Positions 32,346 to 43,814 of a stretch of DNA of 64,000 bases are shown piece by piece. Position numbers and translations under genes: made by a program. The stretch's first letter is position 1. Every line of letters begins with the position of its first letter. The notes below the pieces were generated by a model, which made no database searches, was not told the DNA's origin, and saw only the letters and a program-made list of their open reading frames with translations. Location: contig NC_083590.1 of assembly GCF_027579695.1 (NCBI RefSeq), forward strand, positions 17,528,446-17,592,445. Direction: 5' to 3'. The DNA comes from Neoarius graeffei (lineage: Eukaryota; Chordata; Actinopteri; Siluriformes; Ariidae).

Positions 32346-33086
32346 TGGCCCTTTTCCACTACCCTTTTTCAGCTCACTTCAGCCCGACACGGCTCGCGTT
32401 TCGACTATCTAATGCCGCTTTTCCACTACCAACGCGGCTGAGCCGTGCCGTGCTGAGTTGGACTGAGTCGAGCTGAGCGGGGCTGTTGGAGTTGCATTTC
32501 GACTACAACCGCGCTGAACCGTGCTGACTGGAAGTGGGTGGACACATTGGGTGGAGTTAGCGAAAGTGGGTGGACGTTACGTGATGTCGTTAGGCGGCGC
32601 AAACAGTGACATCAGTGATCTTTTAAGCGGTAGTCTCACAACCCGGATAGTAAACAATAAACATGGAGTCGTTAGTGTTGCTGGTCTTGGTGCTGTGGCT
32701 TGTTGTCACCGACAACGCCAACAGATACTAGCAAGAGCGTATAGATGAGGCGAGGCGCATAAGGCTTCAGAAATTCTCGTAATTCTTCTTCCGGGTTTAC
32801 GGTGTTTACAGATCCCAGCGTGCTCGTGGGGCGTGTGTGGGCGTGTGAGGACACTCCTCCTCACCAATCAGTGCACAGGGGAGTGTCTCCTCACGCCCCC
32901 AGCCTCACTCGGCTCGGTTTGGCTCGCTTCAGCCCTACTCCAAAACCGTGCGAGTTTTGGGTGCTAAGCAGGGCTGAAGCGAGCCGAGTCGTGCTGTTCT
33001 TAGATAGTCGAAACGCGAGCCGTGTCGGGCTGAAGTGAGCTGAAGCGAGCTGAAGTGAGCTGAAAAAGGGTAGTGGAAAAGGGCCA
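32346..33086. mobile_element. PIF/Harbinger-like element with TAA duplication, part of a palindrome
   Basis: Ends TGGCCCTTTTCCACTACC and GGTAGTGGAAAAGGGCCA with TAA at 32343-32345 and 33087-33089. Inside, a second terminus TGCCGCTTTTCCACTACC lies at about 32413. GC-rich, no transposase. Confidence 0.75.
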
Positions 33087-33089
33087 TAA

Positions 33090-33667
33090 GAACAGCACGA
33101 CTCGGCTCGCTTCAGCCCTGCTTAGCACCCAAAACTCGCACGGTTTTGGAGTAGGGCTGAAGCGAGCCAAACTGAGCCGAGTGAGGCTGGGGGCGTGAGG
33201 AGACACTCCCCTGTGCACTGATTGGTGAGGAGGAGTGTCCTCACACGCCCACACACGCCCCGTGAGCACGCTGGGATCTGTAAACACCGTAAACCCGGAA
33301 GAAGAATTACGAGAATTTCTGAAGCCTTATGCACCTCGCCTCATTTATACGCTCTTGCCAGTATCTGTTGGCGACAACAAGCCACAGCACCAAGACCAGC
33401 AACACTAACGACTCCATGTTTATTGTTTACTATCCGGGTCGTGAGACTACCGCTTAAAAGATCACTGATGTCACTGTTTGCGCCGCCTAACGACATCACG
33501 TGACGTCCACCCACTTTTGCTAACTCCACCCAATGTGTCCACCCACTTCCAGCCAGCACGGTTTAGCGCGGTTGTAGTCGAAATGCAACTCCAACAGCCC
33601 CGCTCAGCTCGACTCAGCCCGACTCATCACGGCACGGCTCAGCCGCGTTGGTAGTGGAAAAGCGGCA
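33090..33667. mobile_element. Inverted sister copy of the Harbinger-like element
   Basis: Nearly perfect reverse complement of 32413-33000, ending GGTAGTGGAAAAGCGGCA with TAA at 33668-33670. Its left TIR is lacking, so it is a partial copy abutting the previous one. Confidence 0.75.
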
Positions 33668-33675
33668 TAAGACAC

Positions 33676-33990
33676 CACTTATCAGCCACCTACAATGCAG
33701 TCCTTGGCACACTCACACCAAAACTCAGCTGACTTCAATGACTCACACGATGGCAGAGAGAACCAACGACCCACATATCACTCTCATGGCTCTCTAGGCT
33801 GCTAACACCGTTCACACCCGGCCTGCAGTGACCTACACCTACAGGATGACTCAACAACCCAAACTCTGTAGGGTTGCTTTTTGGTCCACTCGTCAGACAG
33901 AACTGAAGAAGCCTTTCGAATGAAAGATGAAACATCTTCAAGAATTTCAAACACATCCAGGTGCCTTCTTTTAGCACCTACGGTGTAGGA
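33676..33990 (+). repeat. Penelope-like retroelement end, fossil copy 2
   Basis: GACAGAACTGAAGAAGCC and GGTGCCTTCTTTTAGCACC are the mirrored counterparts of copy 1. Fossil remnant with no coding region seen. Confidence 0.45.
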
Positions 33991-34377
33991 CTCAGTGCAA
34001 TAGCGTCACTATTGTTCTGCGAGGCGTCGTTTGTCATCGGTCACGTGGTTTTATGCAACTTGACACACGCCTCGAAGCGGGGATTCATTTGGCACGCGCT
34101 TTAAGACTCGACACATGATTCGAAGACTCGGATTCTTATTTTTCTGACCATCATCTAAAAGAGCCGACTCGGTCCCTGAATGACACATCACTAGTGAATC
34201 AGTTTTCCAAAAGTCTCGACGCCGTTTTGTTGCTGTTGGAAAAATAATAATAAAAACTCCAACTCCAGGCAGAAACGGTGGCATTAATGAACCCCAGCAT
34301 GGAGTGCTAAAAGTAAGCGATTTGTTGAAGAGAAACGTGGTTGTATTTGATTGAGCTCGTGTAAAAACAGCAGTAAA
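33991..34377. other. Unassigned DNA, perhaps an old repeat
   Basis: Moderately GC-rich with several ACTCG/GACTCG phrases. No domain recognised. Confidence 0.35.
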
Positions 34378-34527
34378 ATGGGACGTTAATGCCATAGAAT
34401 TGATGCAGCAAAAAAAAAAAAATTAAAGACTTTGAAATAAAAAATAAAATGGAGCAGAAAAGAACTTCCAATAAACTGAAAGCCACGACAACAATCCTTT
34501 TGTTGATTTCAACATTTTCAAATAGAG

Positions 34528-34564
<37 letters not shown>

Positions 34565-34594
34565 ATGTTAAACTAGTAAATAATCTTCCAGTCC
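34378..34594 (-). repeat. Inverted paralogue of NLR intron DNA, with an empty insertion site
   Basis: Its reverse complement matches 50211-50405 (CTTCC-AAACTGAAAGCCAC and CATTAATGCCA-type phrases), but the SINE/hAT nest is absent. The 15 bases at 34580-34594 match the nest's target duplication in single copy. An AAT microsatellite lies at about 34529-34563. Confidence 0.8.
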
Positions 34595-34653
34595 ATCTCT
34601 GTTTATTCCACCAAAGTGTCAACTCGTCATTTTGAGCCCTGCCCAGACGCACC

Positions 34654-34853
34654 NNNNNNNNNNNNNNNNNNNNNNNNNNNNNNNNNNNNNNNNNNNNNNN
34701 NNNNNNNNNNNNNNNNNNNNNNNNNNNNNNNNNNNNNNNNNNNNNNNNNNNNNNNNNNNNNNNNNNNNNNNNNNNNNNNNNNNNNNNNNNNNNNNNNNNN
34801 NNNNNNNNNNNNNNNNNNNNNNNNNNNNNNNNNNNNNNNNNNNNNNNNNNNNN
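34654..34853. other. Assembly gap of 200 N
   Basis: Unknown bases; open frames across it are meaningless. Confidence 1.
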
Positions 34854-34983
34854 CTTTATGATGCCGCCACTGAGCTGCCAGAATTGATTTGACTTGACAC
34901 AGAGGCTCCAAACAAGCTCAGTGAAAAAGAGGGAGATCTCCCTCCACTCACCCCAGAAAACAGAGAGAATTTTAAGTACTTAC

Positions 34984-35111
34984 CTTCTCTTTCTGTCACA
35001 TCAGTCCGGTGTAATGGATTTAGAATTCTTACTGACTTCAATATTGGGTTTCCAAAGGGAAACTTCTTTAAAAACTTTTCCACAGCAGCAACATATGCAG
35101 CTCTTACACTC
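34984..35111 (-). CDS. Orphan exon of an unrecognised gene
   Basis: Strong acceptor CTCTTACAG and donor GTAAGT bound 128 bases encoding SVRAAYVAAVEKFLKKFPFG, NPILKSVRILNPLHR and TDVTERE. It has the look of the helical part of a hAT-type transposase or domesticated relative, but I cannot name it. Partner exons may lie in the gap or beyond the elements on either side. Confidence 0.45.
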
Positions 35112-35219
35112 CTGTAAGAGAAAAAATTTCACCATCTAATGGCCCTTTTCCACTACCCTTTTTCAGCTCACTTCAGCTCGCTTCAGCTCACTTCAGCCCG
35201 ACACGGCTCGCGTTTCGAC

Positions 35220-36623
35220 CACGGGCGCAGATAGAGGGGGGGACGGGGGGGATTCGTCCCACCCAGATTTAAATTCACCTCGTTCGGTCCCCCCCACTTA
35301 TAGGGAGGAAAAAAAGTCTATGATGTCTTTCTTTGCATAAGGCAAACCTCACGGAAAAATCAAAAGACTAATTACCATTCGGTTTATTGAGGTGCACAGC
35401 AGTACAGACAGTTGCAACTGCGCAGACTGCACAGGTTGCGAGCTCGAGCTTGGTTGCTATGGTTACCCACAAGTTTGACAGGCATATCGGGGACAGCGCC
35501 TCCTAGTTCAGGACCCCAACACGGCATGATGAAGGGTGCCAAAAGGCAGAAAACGATTGCATCGTTAAAAAAAAAAAAGACTGTAAGTAAACTGTGCCTT
35601 ACTTTATCATATCACCTTGCAATTTTTTGATAGTCTGTTCAAAGTAATGTCGTAGTGAAAGTAAAATCGTACGGAGTAGAGATGCCTTTCTGGTAGCCTC
35701 CTTCTTTCGGTGGTAGCCTGTAGATACAGTGCTCAGAAGGCAGTTTTAATGTTTAATCTGGCGTTCCCTGCCATTATTTAAGCGAGCATAGTTTCATAAG
35801 GAAACTTTGCGAAGAGTTGTTGACTGACTGCCGCTCACGCAACACACAGGCATAGTTAGAAAGTCAGGATGCACTGGTTTACACTTTACACACACACACG
35901 TAGCCCAGCCTCTCGCTATGTTTAACAGTTGGAACTTAGCGGTTTTAAAACTAGTTTTGCAATTTCTGTGTGTGATGATAATGTGTAAACTTTGGATTTC
36001 CATAGGCTATGTTAAAATGTTATCATTGTCCTGGCCTGCAGGTAGTTCCTGGTGATGGCAGTGAGGGAGGTGAAATAACATGTATACACACTACCGTTCA
36101 AAAGTTTGGGGTCACCCAGACAATTTTGTGTTTTCCATGAAAAGTCACACTTTTATTTACCACCATAAGTTGTAAAATGAATAGAAAATATAGTCAAGAC
36201 ATTTTTCTGGCCATTTTGAGCATTTAATCGACCCCACAAATGTGATGCTCCAGAAACTCAATCTGCTCAAAGGAAGGTCAGTTTTATAGCTTCTCTAAAG
36301 AGCTAAACTGTTTTCAGCTGTGCTAACATGATTGTACAAGGGTTTTCTAATCATCCATTAGCCTTCTGAGGCAATGAGCAAACACATTGTACCATTAGAA
36401 CACTGGAGTGATAGTTGCTGGAAATGGGCCTCTATACACCTATGGAGATATTGCACCAAAAACCAGACATTTGCAGCTAGAATAGTCATTTACCACATTA
36501 GCAATGTATAGAGTGTATTTCTGATTAGTTTAAAGTGATCTTCATTGAAAAGAACAGTGCTTTTCTTTCAAAAATAAGGACATTTCAAAGTGACCCAAAC
36601 TTTTCAACGGTAGTGTGTGTGTG

Positions 36624-36689
<66 letters not shown>

Positions 36690-36751
36690 AAATGGAATCA
36701 TTTGCTGACAGCTCAGTCCCCCCCAGTTCAAAAATCCTATCTGCGCCCCTG
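35220..36751 (+). mobile_element. hAT element family A, copy 1
   Basis: TIRs CACGGGCGCAGATAG and CTATCTGCGCCCCTG with 8-bp duplication GTTTCGAC/GTTTCAAC (one mismatch) at 35212-35219 and 36752-36759. A short frame at 35412-35630 has [14 protein letters not shown] before a GTAAGT, like the start of hAT/ZMYM-type transposases, but the catalytic part is gone. A Tc1-like MITE and an AT tract lie inside. Confidence 0.88.
36087..36617. mobile_element. Tc1-like MITE inside hAT-A copy 1
   Basis: Ends ACACTACCGTTCAAAAGTTT and CAACGGTAGTGT. A widespread non-autonomous fish Tc1-like family. An AT microsatellite (about 36628-36683) grows from its right end. Confidence 0.85.
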
Positions 36752-37634
36752 GTTTCAACTACCAAAAACTAGCACGACTCAGCTCGCTTCAGCCCTGCTT
36801 AGCCCCTAAAACTCGCACCGTTTTGGAGTGGGGCTGAAGCGAGCCAAAGCGAGCCGAGTGAGGCTGGGGGCGTGAGCAGACACTCCCCTGTGCACTGATT
36901 GGTGAGGAGGAGTGTCCTCACATGCCCACACACGCCCCGCGAGCGCGCTGGGATCTGTAAACACCGTAAACCCGGAAGGAGAAGAATTACGAATTATGAG
37001 AATTTCTGAAGCCTTATGCGCCTCGCCTCATCTATACACTCTTGCCAGTATCTGTCCGCGTTGTCGGTGACAACAAGCCACAGCACCAAGACCAGCAACA
37101 CTAACGACTCCATGTCCTCCATGTTTATTGTTTACTATCCGGGTCGTGAGACTACCGCTTAAAAGCTCACTGATGTCACTGTTTGCGCTGCTTAACGACA
37201 TCACCTGACGTCCACCCACTTTCGCTAACTCCACCCAATGTGTCCACCCACTTCCAGCCAGCACGGTTCAGCGCGGTTGTAGTCGAAATGCAACTCCAAC
37301 AGCCCCGCTCAGCCCGACTAGTTCAAAAACTTTAGTTTTTGAATTCTGTAACCACTTGGTGGAAACTACTTGAATTTGTATGGTTTGGTTTTTTTTTTGC
37401 ACAAATGCAGATAAAAATATCGTGAATAATCACACAAAATCGTCAAGTTTAAAAACTGCACATTAATTCGTTCTCTTATCCTTTATTTTGTGAAGCGCCC
37501 TCTTGTGTCTGAAATTGGAAATGTGTAATTTTCTATTTATTTCTGATGCTTTGGAGACTTTATATAAAGGAACCTTCTACATGCAAATATAGTATTTATC
37601 ATTCTGCCTGAAAATTTCTGTACATGATTATATA

Positions 37635-37781
37635 CAGTGGAAACTCCATATAATGAAATACCTAATAATATAACAAACTTTTTCTCCGGTCCCAGTGAAA
37701 TCAGTTTGCTTTGCTTTGTATTGTTTATTGACTGCTGATATTCCCTGGTCCCAAGGACCTCGATATAAAGAGTTTCCACTG
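37635..37781. mobile_element. Small TA-flanked MITE
   Basis: 147 bases with ends CAGTGGAAACTCCATATAA and GAGTTTCCACTG and TA on both sides. Pogo- or Tc1-like by its target. Confidence 0.75.
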
Positions 37782-38954
37782 TATTTATTTATTGATTATA
37801 ATGGCGATGTTACACTGAAGCATAAGTTGTGGTATTTACTGCTATTGTTCGAAAATACCTTCAAGAGAAACTCATCATGACACAAATTTATTTCAAAACA
37901 GTGTGTGATTTCTTCAAGATAATACAGTATGTAATACAGACAGAAGCTTCAACAAGATCCTGCTGGAATGAGTTTGTTTCATTATTGAAATGTTCTCATG
38001 GTTGCAAAGACAAGAAATAGATCTTTAGGACTGAGAAAACAATGATAATATTGTGGTTAAAGGGGGAAAAACAAATTACACTTGCTCTTGTGATATACAA
38101 GTTGAAAGCTGTTTAAGTTTTTGATGATAAAAAAGTAGATAATCTGATTAAAGGATGAAAAATGTATGAATAAAACAATCACTTTGTTATCATGAGGGAG
38201 GGGGAGGGACCTGGAAGTTACACTCATTGACATTTTCTAGCCAAGTCCACTGTCTTCTCAGACCTACTGACTGCAGCTTTAAAGGGTGAGGTTGTGGTGA
38301 TATTTGTATGGAACTGATGGTTAGTAATCCCTGGTGTGTGGAGGTGAAATTTTTGGTGGATGAGACCCATGAACTCATGTTCTGTCTGGAAAGGGGCGTA
38401 GCAGTGCCTTGGGTCTGTGGCCCAAGGTGGGCGGAGCATGGGGAAGGGGCGTGAGGGGGTATCTCCCTCCTGTAAGGGGGGTCTGGGCCTCCCCCAGAAA
38501 GTTAAAAAAACCTGGATGTTGTTCGATGCTCTCTGACAGCATTCCTGTGATGAAATAGGTTTTATTTTGCAGATATAAAAAGGTACACTTTGTTATAATT
38601 TTCAGCAGCCAGGCCTAAAATCAGTCTGAATGATGTGAACATGCACCACAGGAAAATGTTGCACTGGATTTTCTGATGGCATTTCTGCTCTAAAACAGGT
38701 CTTAAAGCTGGAGTCAATAAAATGGAACACATTAATTTTATTATATAGAGTGTCTACAGATGTAATTTTATTACACCAGACAACCAAAAAAAAAACCCAA
38801 AAAAAGCAGAGGCAGGGTTGGAGGTTGCCCTGGGATTCACTGCCTTACACTTTTTTTCTGAGAAGGAAAAACTATTATACATCATGAAAAACAAAATACT
38901 AGTACTTTAAATGCATAGTGTACATTTATAATTATGTCAACTGGGTTCCACTTT
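37782..38954. other. Unassigned DNA with a GC-rich island
   Basis: 38380-38500 is GC-rich (GGGGCGTAGCAGTGCC, GGGTCTGGGCCTCCCCC) within AT-rich flanks, probably part of an old transposon. No exon found. Confidence 0.35.
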
Positions 38955-39319
38955 GGGCGGCACGGTGGTGTAGTGGTTAGCGCTGTCGCCTCACAGCAAG
39001 AAGGTCCGGGTTCGAGCCCTGTGGCCGGCGAGGGCCTTTCTGTGTGGAGTTTGCATGTTCTCCCCGTGTCCGCGTGGGTTTCCTCCGGGTGCTCCGGTTT
39101 CCCCCACAGTCCAAAGACATGCAGGTTAGGTTAACTGGTGACTCTAAATTGAGCGTAGGTGTGAATGTGAGTGTGAATGGTTGTCTGTGTCTATGTGTCA
39201 GCCCTGTGATGACCAGGGTGTACCCCGCCTTTCGCCCGTAGTCAGCTGGGATAGGCTCCAGCTTGCCTGCGACCCTGTAGAAGGATAAAGCGGCTAGAGA
39301 TAATGAGATGAGATGAGAT
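38955..39319 (+). mobile_element. tRNA-derived SINE with a 12-bp target duplication
   Basis: Duplication GGGTTCCACTTT at 38943-38954 and 39320-39331. The body lacks about 13 bases near 39211 present in sister copies. Confidence 0.93.
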
Positions 39320-39331
39320 GGGTTCCACTTT

Positions 39332-40039
39332 AGCATTTACATTTTATTTTGCAAATTCAGGAACTTTTTTTTAAATGTAATTTTAATAAAATGCACTTTT
39401 CAAAGTAAATCTTAAAATTCAACATTTTCTCAAGTTTTTCAGAATAAGTGAATTTTTTTATATTTAAGTAAAGATTTAAAAATTATGTTGGTTATTTAAT
39501 TTTTTTTTCTTGATGTTCATATGGCTTATATCCAAAAATAATCTTTATTTTTTTTTATTTCCCTAAATTCACAATTTTTCATTCAAAACATTACATAAAT
39601 TCTAACTTCATTAGAACTATTACAAATAAAGGGAAGTTTATGAAGCCAGTTTTATGTAACATTTTGTTAAATCTGTAAACAGTAAAATCCAACACATTAT
39701 TTCACCAGTCAGCAGATTTAAAATTTCTCCAAAATTCAGGCTCCTGCTTTTCAGTGTAAGGGTGTAGGAAGGGAGTTGACCCAATCTACTGTGCCAGTCA
39801 ATCTGGCGTGAGCGATAATCGGTTCATTACTCACTTACGTCTGTTTACTGACCTGCCAATGTCTGTGTGAGTGCCTGCTGACCAACGGCTTGTTCATCAT
39901 TTTGGTCGTCATTTGCATGCTTTAAAAGCACCTTCTTTCCGTTCTGGCTGTAGGTCTTTTCCTCATTACGTAAAAGGCAAATCACAACTACAGACTTGTC
40001 AATAAGTTTCTGGCGCCATGTTTCTCGTGGCTGAACATA
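39332..40039. other. AT-rich DNA, no gene seen
   Basis: Left flank of the Tc1 insertion; 41647 onward appears to continue it. Confidence 0.4.
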
Positions 40040-41646
40040 CAGTGGGGCAAAAAAGTATTTAGTCAGTCACCAATTGTGCAAGTTCTCCCACTTAAGAAGA
40101 TGAGAGAGGCCTGTAATTTTCATCATAGGTACACTTCAACTATGAGAGACAGAATGAGAAAAAAAAAAATCCAGAAAATCACATTGTCTGACTTTTAAAG
40201 AATTTATTTGCAAATTATGGTGGAAAATAAGTATTTGGTCAATAACAAAAGTTCATCTCAATACTTTGTTATATACCCTTTGTTGGCAATGACAGAGGTC
40301 AAACGTTTTCTGTAAGTCTTCACAAGGTTTTCACACACTGTTGCTGGTATTTTGGCCCATTCCTCCATGCAGATCTCCTCTAGAGCAGTGATGTTTTGGG
40401 GCTGTCGCTGGGCAACACAGACTTTCAACTCCCTCCAAAGATTTTCTATGGGGTTGAGATCTGGAGACTGGCTAGGCCACTCCAGGACCTTGAAATGCTT
40501 CTTACGAAGCCACTCCTTCGTTGCCCGGGTGGTGTGTTTGGGATCATTGTCATGCTGAAAAACCCAGCCATGTTTCATCTTCAATGCCCTTGCTGATGGA
40601 AGGAGGTTTTCACTCAAAATCTCACGATACATGGCCCCATTCATTCTTTCCTTTACACGGATCAGTCGTCCTGGTCCCTTTGCAGAAAAACAGCCTCAAA
40701 GCATGATGTTTCCACCCCCATGCTTCACAGTAGGTATGGTGTTCTTTGGATACAACTCAGCATTCTTTCTCCTCCAAACACGACAAGTTGAGTTTTTACC
40801 AAAAAGTTATATTTTGGTTTCATCTGACCATATGACATTCTCCCAATCCTCTTCTGGATCATCCAAATGCTCTCTAGCGAACTTCAGACGGGCCTGGACA
40901 TGTACTGGCTTAAGCAGGGGGACACGTCTGGCGCTGCAGGATTTGAGTCCCTGGTGGCATAGTGTGTTACTGATGGTAGCCTTTGTTACTTTGGTCCCAG
41001 CTCTCTGCAGGTCATTCACTAGGTCCCCCCGTGTGGTTCTGGGATTTTTGCTCACCATTCTTGTGATCATTTTGACCCCACGGGGTGAGATCTTGCGTGG
41101 AGCCCCAGATTGAGGGAGATTATCAGTGGTCTTGTATGTCTTCCATTTTCTAATAATTGTTCCCACAGTTGATTTATTCACACCAAGCTGCTTACCTATT
41201 GCAGATTCAGTCTTCACAGTCTGGTGCAGGTCTACAATTTTGTTTCTGGTGTCCTTTGACAGCTCTTTGGTCTTGGCCATAGTGGAGTTTGGACTGTGAC
41301 TGTTTGAGGTTGTGGACAGGTGTCTTTTATACTGATAACGAGTTCAAACAGGTGCCATTAATACAGGTAACGAGTGGAAGACAGAGGAGCCTCTTAAAGA
41401 AGAAGTTACAGGTCTGTGAGAGCCAGAAAACTTGCTTGTTTGTTGGTGACCAAATACTTATTTTACCGAGGAATTTACCAATTAATTCATTAAAAATCCT
41501 ACAATGTGATTTCCTGGATTCTTTCCCCCCATTCTGTCTCTCATAGTTGAAGTGTACCTATGATGAAAATTACAGGCCTCTCTCATCTTCTTAAGTGAGA
41601 GAACTTGCACAATTGGTGGCTGACTAAATACTTTTTTGCCCCACTG
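40040..41646 (-). mobile_element. Tc1-like transposon, nearly complete transposase with two stops
   Basis: Ends CAGTGGGGCAAAAAAGTATT and its complement next to TA on both sides (1607 bp). The minus-strand transposase starts at 41280 ([20 protein letters not shown]) and reaches ITKY at 40258. It has the paired helix-turn-helix DNA-binding part, [26 protein letters not shown] and [11 protein letters not shown], so the DDE triad is present. Only two in-frame stops (40807-40809 and 40696-40698) were found, which suggests a young copy. Confidence 0.93.
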
Positions 41647-42235
41647 TATTTATCAACTTCTTTTAGCCATTTGTCCCACCATTTATTTTTAATGCCCTGG
41701 TCCAACTGTTTAATTCTCTCTTTTTTACACCAATTTCTAAATACTATGGCATATTTTTAGGAAAATCTATCCAAAGTTACATGATTGAATCCAGCGTTGA
41801 GACACATGTTTAGTCTGACTTTGGAACCAATCAGAATTTATATGAAGACGCATTAAAAACCTTAGTATTGCTGAGTAATAGTGACAAACACAAACCACTA
41901 CAGAACAAGACAAGCGACAAAGTATTTACACTTACAGTAAATCAGAAATTACACAGATGCTGAAAATTTCATGATTTGACTTTGATGGAAATCCATTTTT
42001 TCGTCTGAGTACTAACACCCAAGTGCTACGAATAAATTTATTTCCAATAACCGTTGGCTTTTTTTGCGAAAAAAAATTCAGTTTAAATACAGAAACTAAT
42101 TTTATACAACAGAAAAATAATCACACTGTATTTATATATTTAATACTTCAAAATCTAGAGAAAAAAATTAAGAGGCGAACAAAAATGAACAGCTTTGGTC
42201 TGATCCTGTAACAAAAAGATCTAATCTACAGTCAC
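41647..42235. other. AT-rich DNA, no gene seen
   Basis: No recognisable feature. Confidence 0.4.
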
Positions 42236-42624
42236 AGAGCACATTATTAGGAACACTAATTCATGCTGTTGGTGCCAAATTCTGACCCCACCATCTGTGA
42301 GCCTCAGCAGAAATCGAGGTTCATCAGACCAGGCTACGTTTTTTCACTCTTCACCTGTCCAGTTGTGGAGATCCTGTGCCACTGCAGCCTCAGCTTTCTG
42401 TACTTGGCTGACAGAAGTGGAACCCGACGTGGTCATCCACCTCAGTGTTCAGTGTGTTGTGCATTTTGAGATGCTTTTCTGCTCACCACAATTGTACAGA
42501 GTGGTTATTTGAGTTACTGTAGCCTTTCTGTCAGCTCAAACCAGTCTGGCCGTTCTCCGGTGACTCATCTCATCAACAAGGCGGTTCCATCCAGGTGTTC
42601 CTAATAAAGTGCTCAGTGAGTGTA
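42236..42624. mobile_element. Non-autonomous DNA element, longer relative of 16664-16910
   Basis: Ends GAGCACATTATTAGGAACAC and GTGTTCCTAATAAAGTGCTC form inverted repeats. The body includes GTGGTCATCCACCTCAGTG. Confidence 0.75.
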
Positions 42625-43049
42625 TATTAAATACCAATCAAAAGACAAAGTGATAAATGTGCCTTGTAGTGAGTCTCCTCGGGGCTTCCTCAGATTAACT
42701 CCCCAAATGGCGATCCTGTCAGGTGAGAATCCCACCAATGTTCTGAAACTGTTCCTGTCCATTTCAGCTCCCTCTTCCACTGACTGGGTTCAGCTCGAGT
42801 CCCTGTGCTTTTTCACGTGCTCTTTCAGGGTTTTTAAGGGACTGAGGTCCAGACAGTTCATGCAGATCACAAGTTGTTCCACATTCAGTGTAGAATTGTG
42901 TGCAGTCTGATTCACTGTGCACCATGAACACACACTGACCACGTCTCCGAGTCCCTTTCATTTGTTAGAACTAAATGACTGACGTGTTTATGAATATGTT
43001 GTCTGTTCCCCAACATGGAAATGCAGGAACACCAGAGTCTTCATCACGG

Positions 43050-43080
<31 letters not shown>

Positions 43081-43804
43081 CACCGCCAACTGAAACAAAG
43101 AAAAACATCTGGATTAATCCCCACACACTGGACTGTGGTACTTCATGACCAACAGCATGTAATCATCTCTGCTCCAAGAGAAACATTATTATCTCCTGTT
43201 TCTAATTTAATTCAACATTTATTCAGTCTTATATAATATCTGTGTTCTAACATTGAGCTCCAACAAACGAGAACTTCCACAAGATCTAACAGGAAAGTGA
43301 GCAGATGTTTCCCATCACATCAGTGCTCTTATCCAATCACAGGCTTTGGAGCTTTTTAAACAGTAACTAACACTGCGGTGGGTTTGATCTCTTGTTCTAC
43401 ATGTAGATTTAAGTGCAGACTTTAAGAAGAAGCCGAGGTGAATTTTACAGGAACGACAGAAGACACGGTGTGGAGGTGGAGAGCAGGAAGGAGTGTCAGA
43501 GTGAGTAAAGTGGCTCCTTAAATCACATTTGTGGCAGTGTGGCATTAAAGATGATCATTTTACTGAGTTTTGAGGAGAGTTGAGAAGAAAGTGTGCTGCT
43601 GATCAGAAACAGGGAAAAGCCGAGATCATCTTATTCAGACAAAAGCAGCAGGATGAAGTCAGAGACAGCAGGGTGTCACAAGGAGATGAGGTGTTCATTT
43701 ACAATCACTCATGCACGCAGACGGGACATTTTGGAGACTCTGACTGACTCCATCTTCTGCTTTCAGATGAATTTTAAATCAATTTTACTGAACAACAAAC
43801 AGCC
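42625..43804. other. Downstream flank of the NLR gene, with a CA microsatellite
   Basis: CA tract at about 43049-43078. No B30.2/SPRY exon could be found on the minus strand here. 43380-43560 resembles a spliced 5' leader on the plus strand (ends near GAGTGTCAGAGTGAGTAAAG), but no coding exon follows. Confidence 0.4.
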
Positions 43805-43814
43805 TTAAAGACAA
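43805..43814 (-). CDS. NLR exon 7, possible terminal exon
   Basis: After the pyrimidine-rich acceptor TCTTCTTCCTCACAG the frame gives Cys-Cys-Leu-stop. The acceptor is good and the phase fits, but so short a coding end is weak evidence. The true end could lie further downstream. Confidence 0.35.

Larger units (their letters stand above)
35140..37320. mobile_element. Third Harbinger-like copy, split by a hAT
   Basis: Begins TGGCCCTTTTCCACTACC after TAA at 35137-35139 and resumes after the hAT at 36760 with GCACGACTCAGCTCGCTTC. It runs to about 37320, where it is cut off without its right TIR. Confidence 0.75.

Noticed and set aside
40258-40644. Host gene with a DDE domain
   Set aside because: The frame lies between complete Tc1 ends with TA duplication; it is the transposon's own transposase.
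43380-43800. Plus-strand start of a second NLR gene
   Set aside because: The leader-like sequence and possible donor are suggestive, but no plus-strand FISNA or NACHT exon follows within the window.
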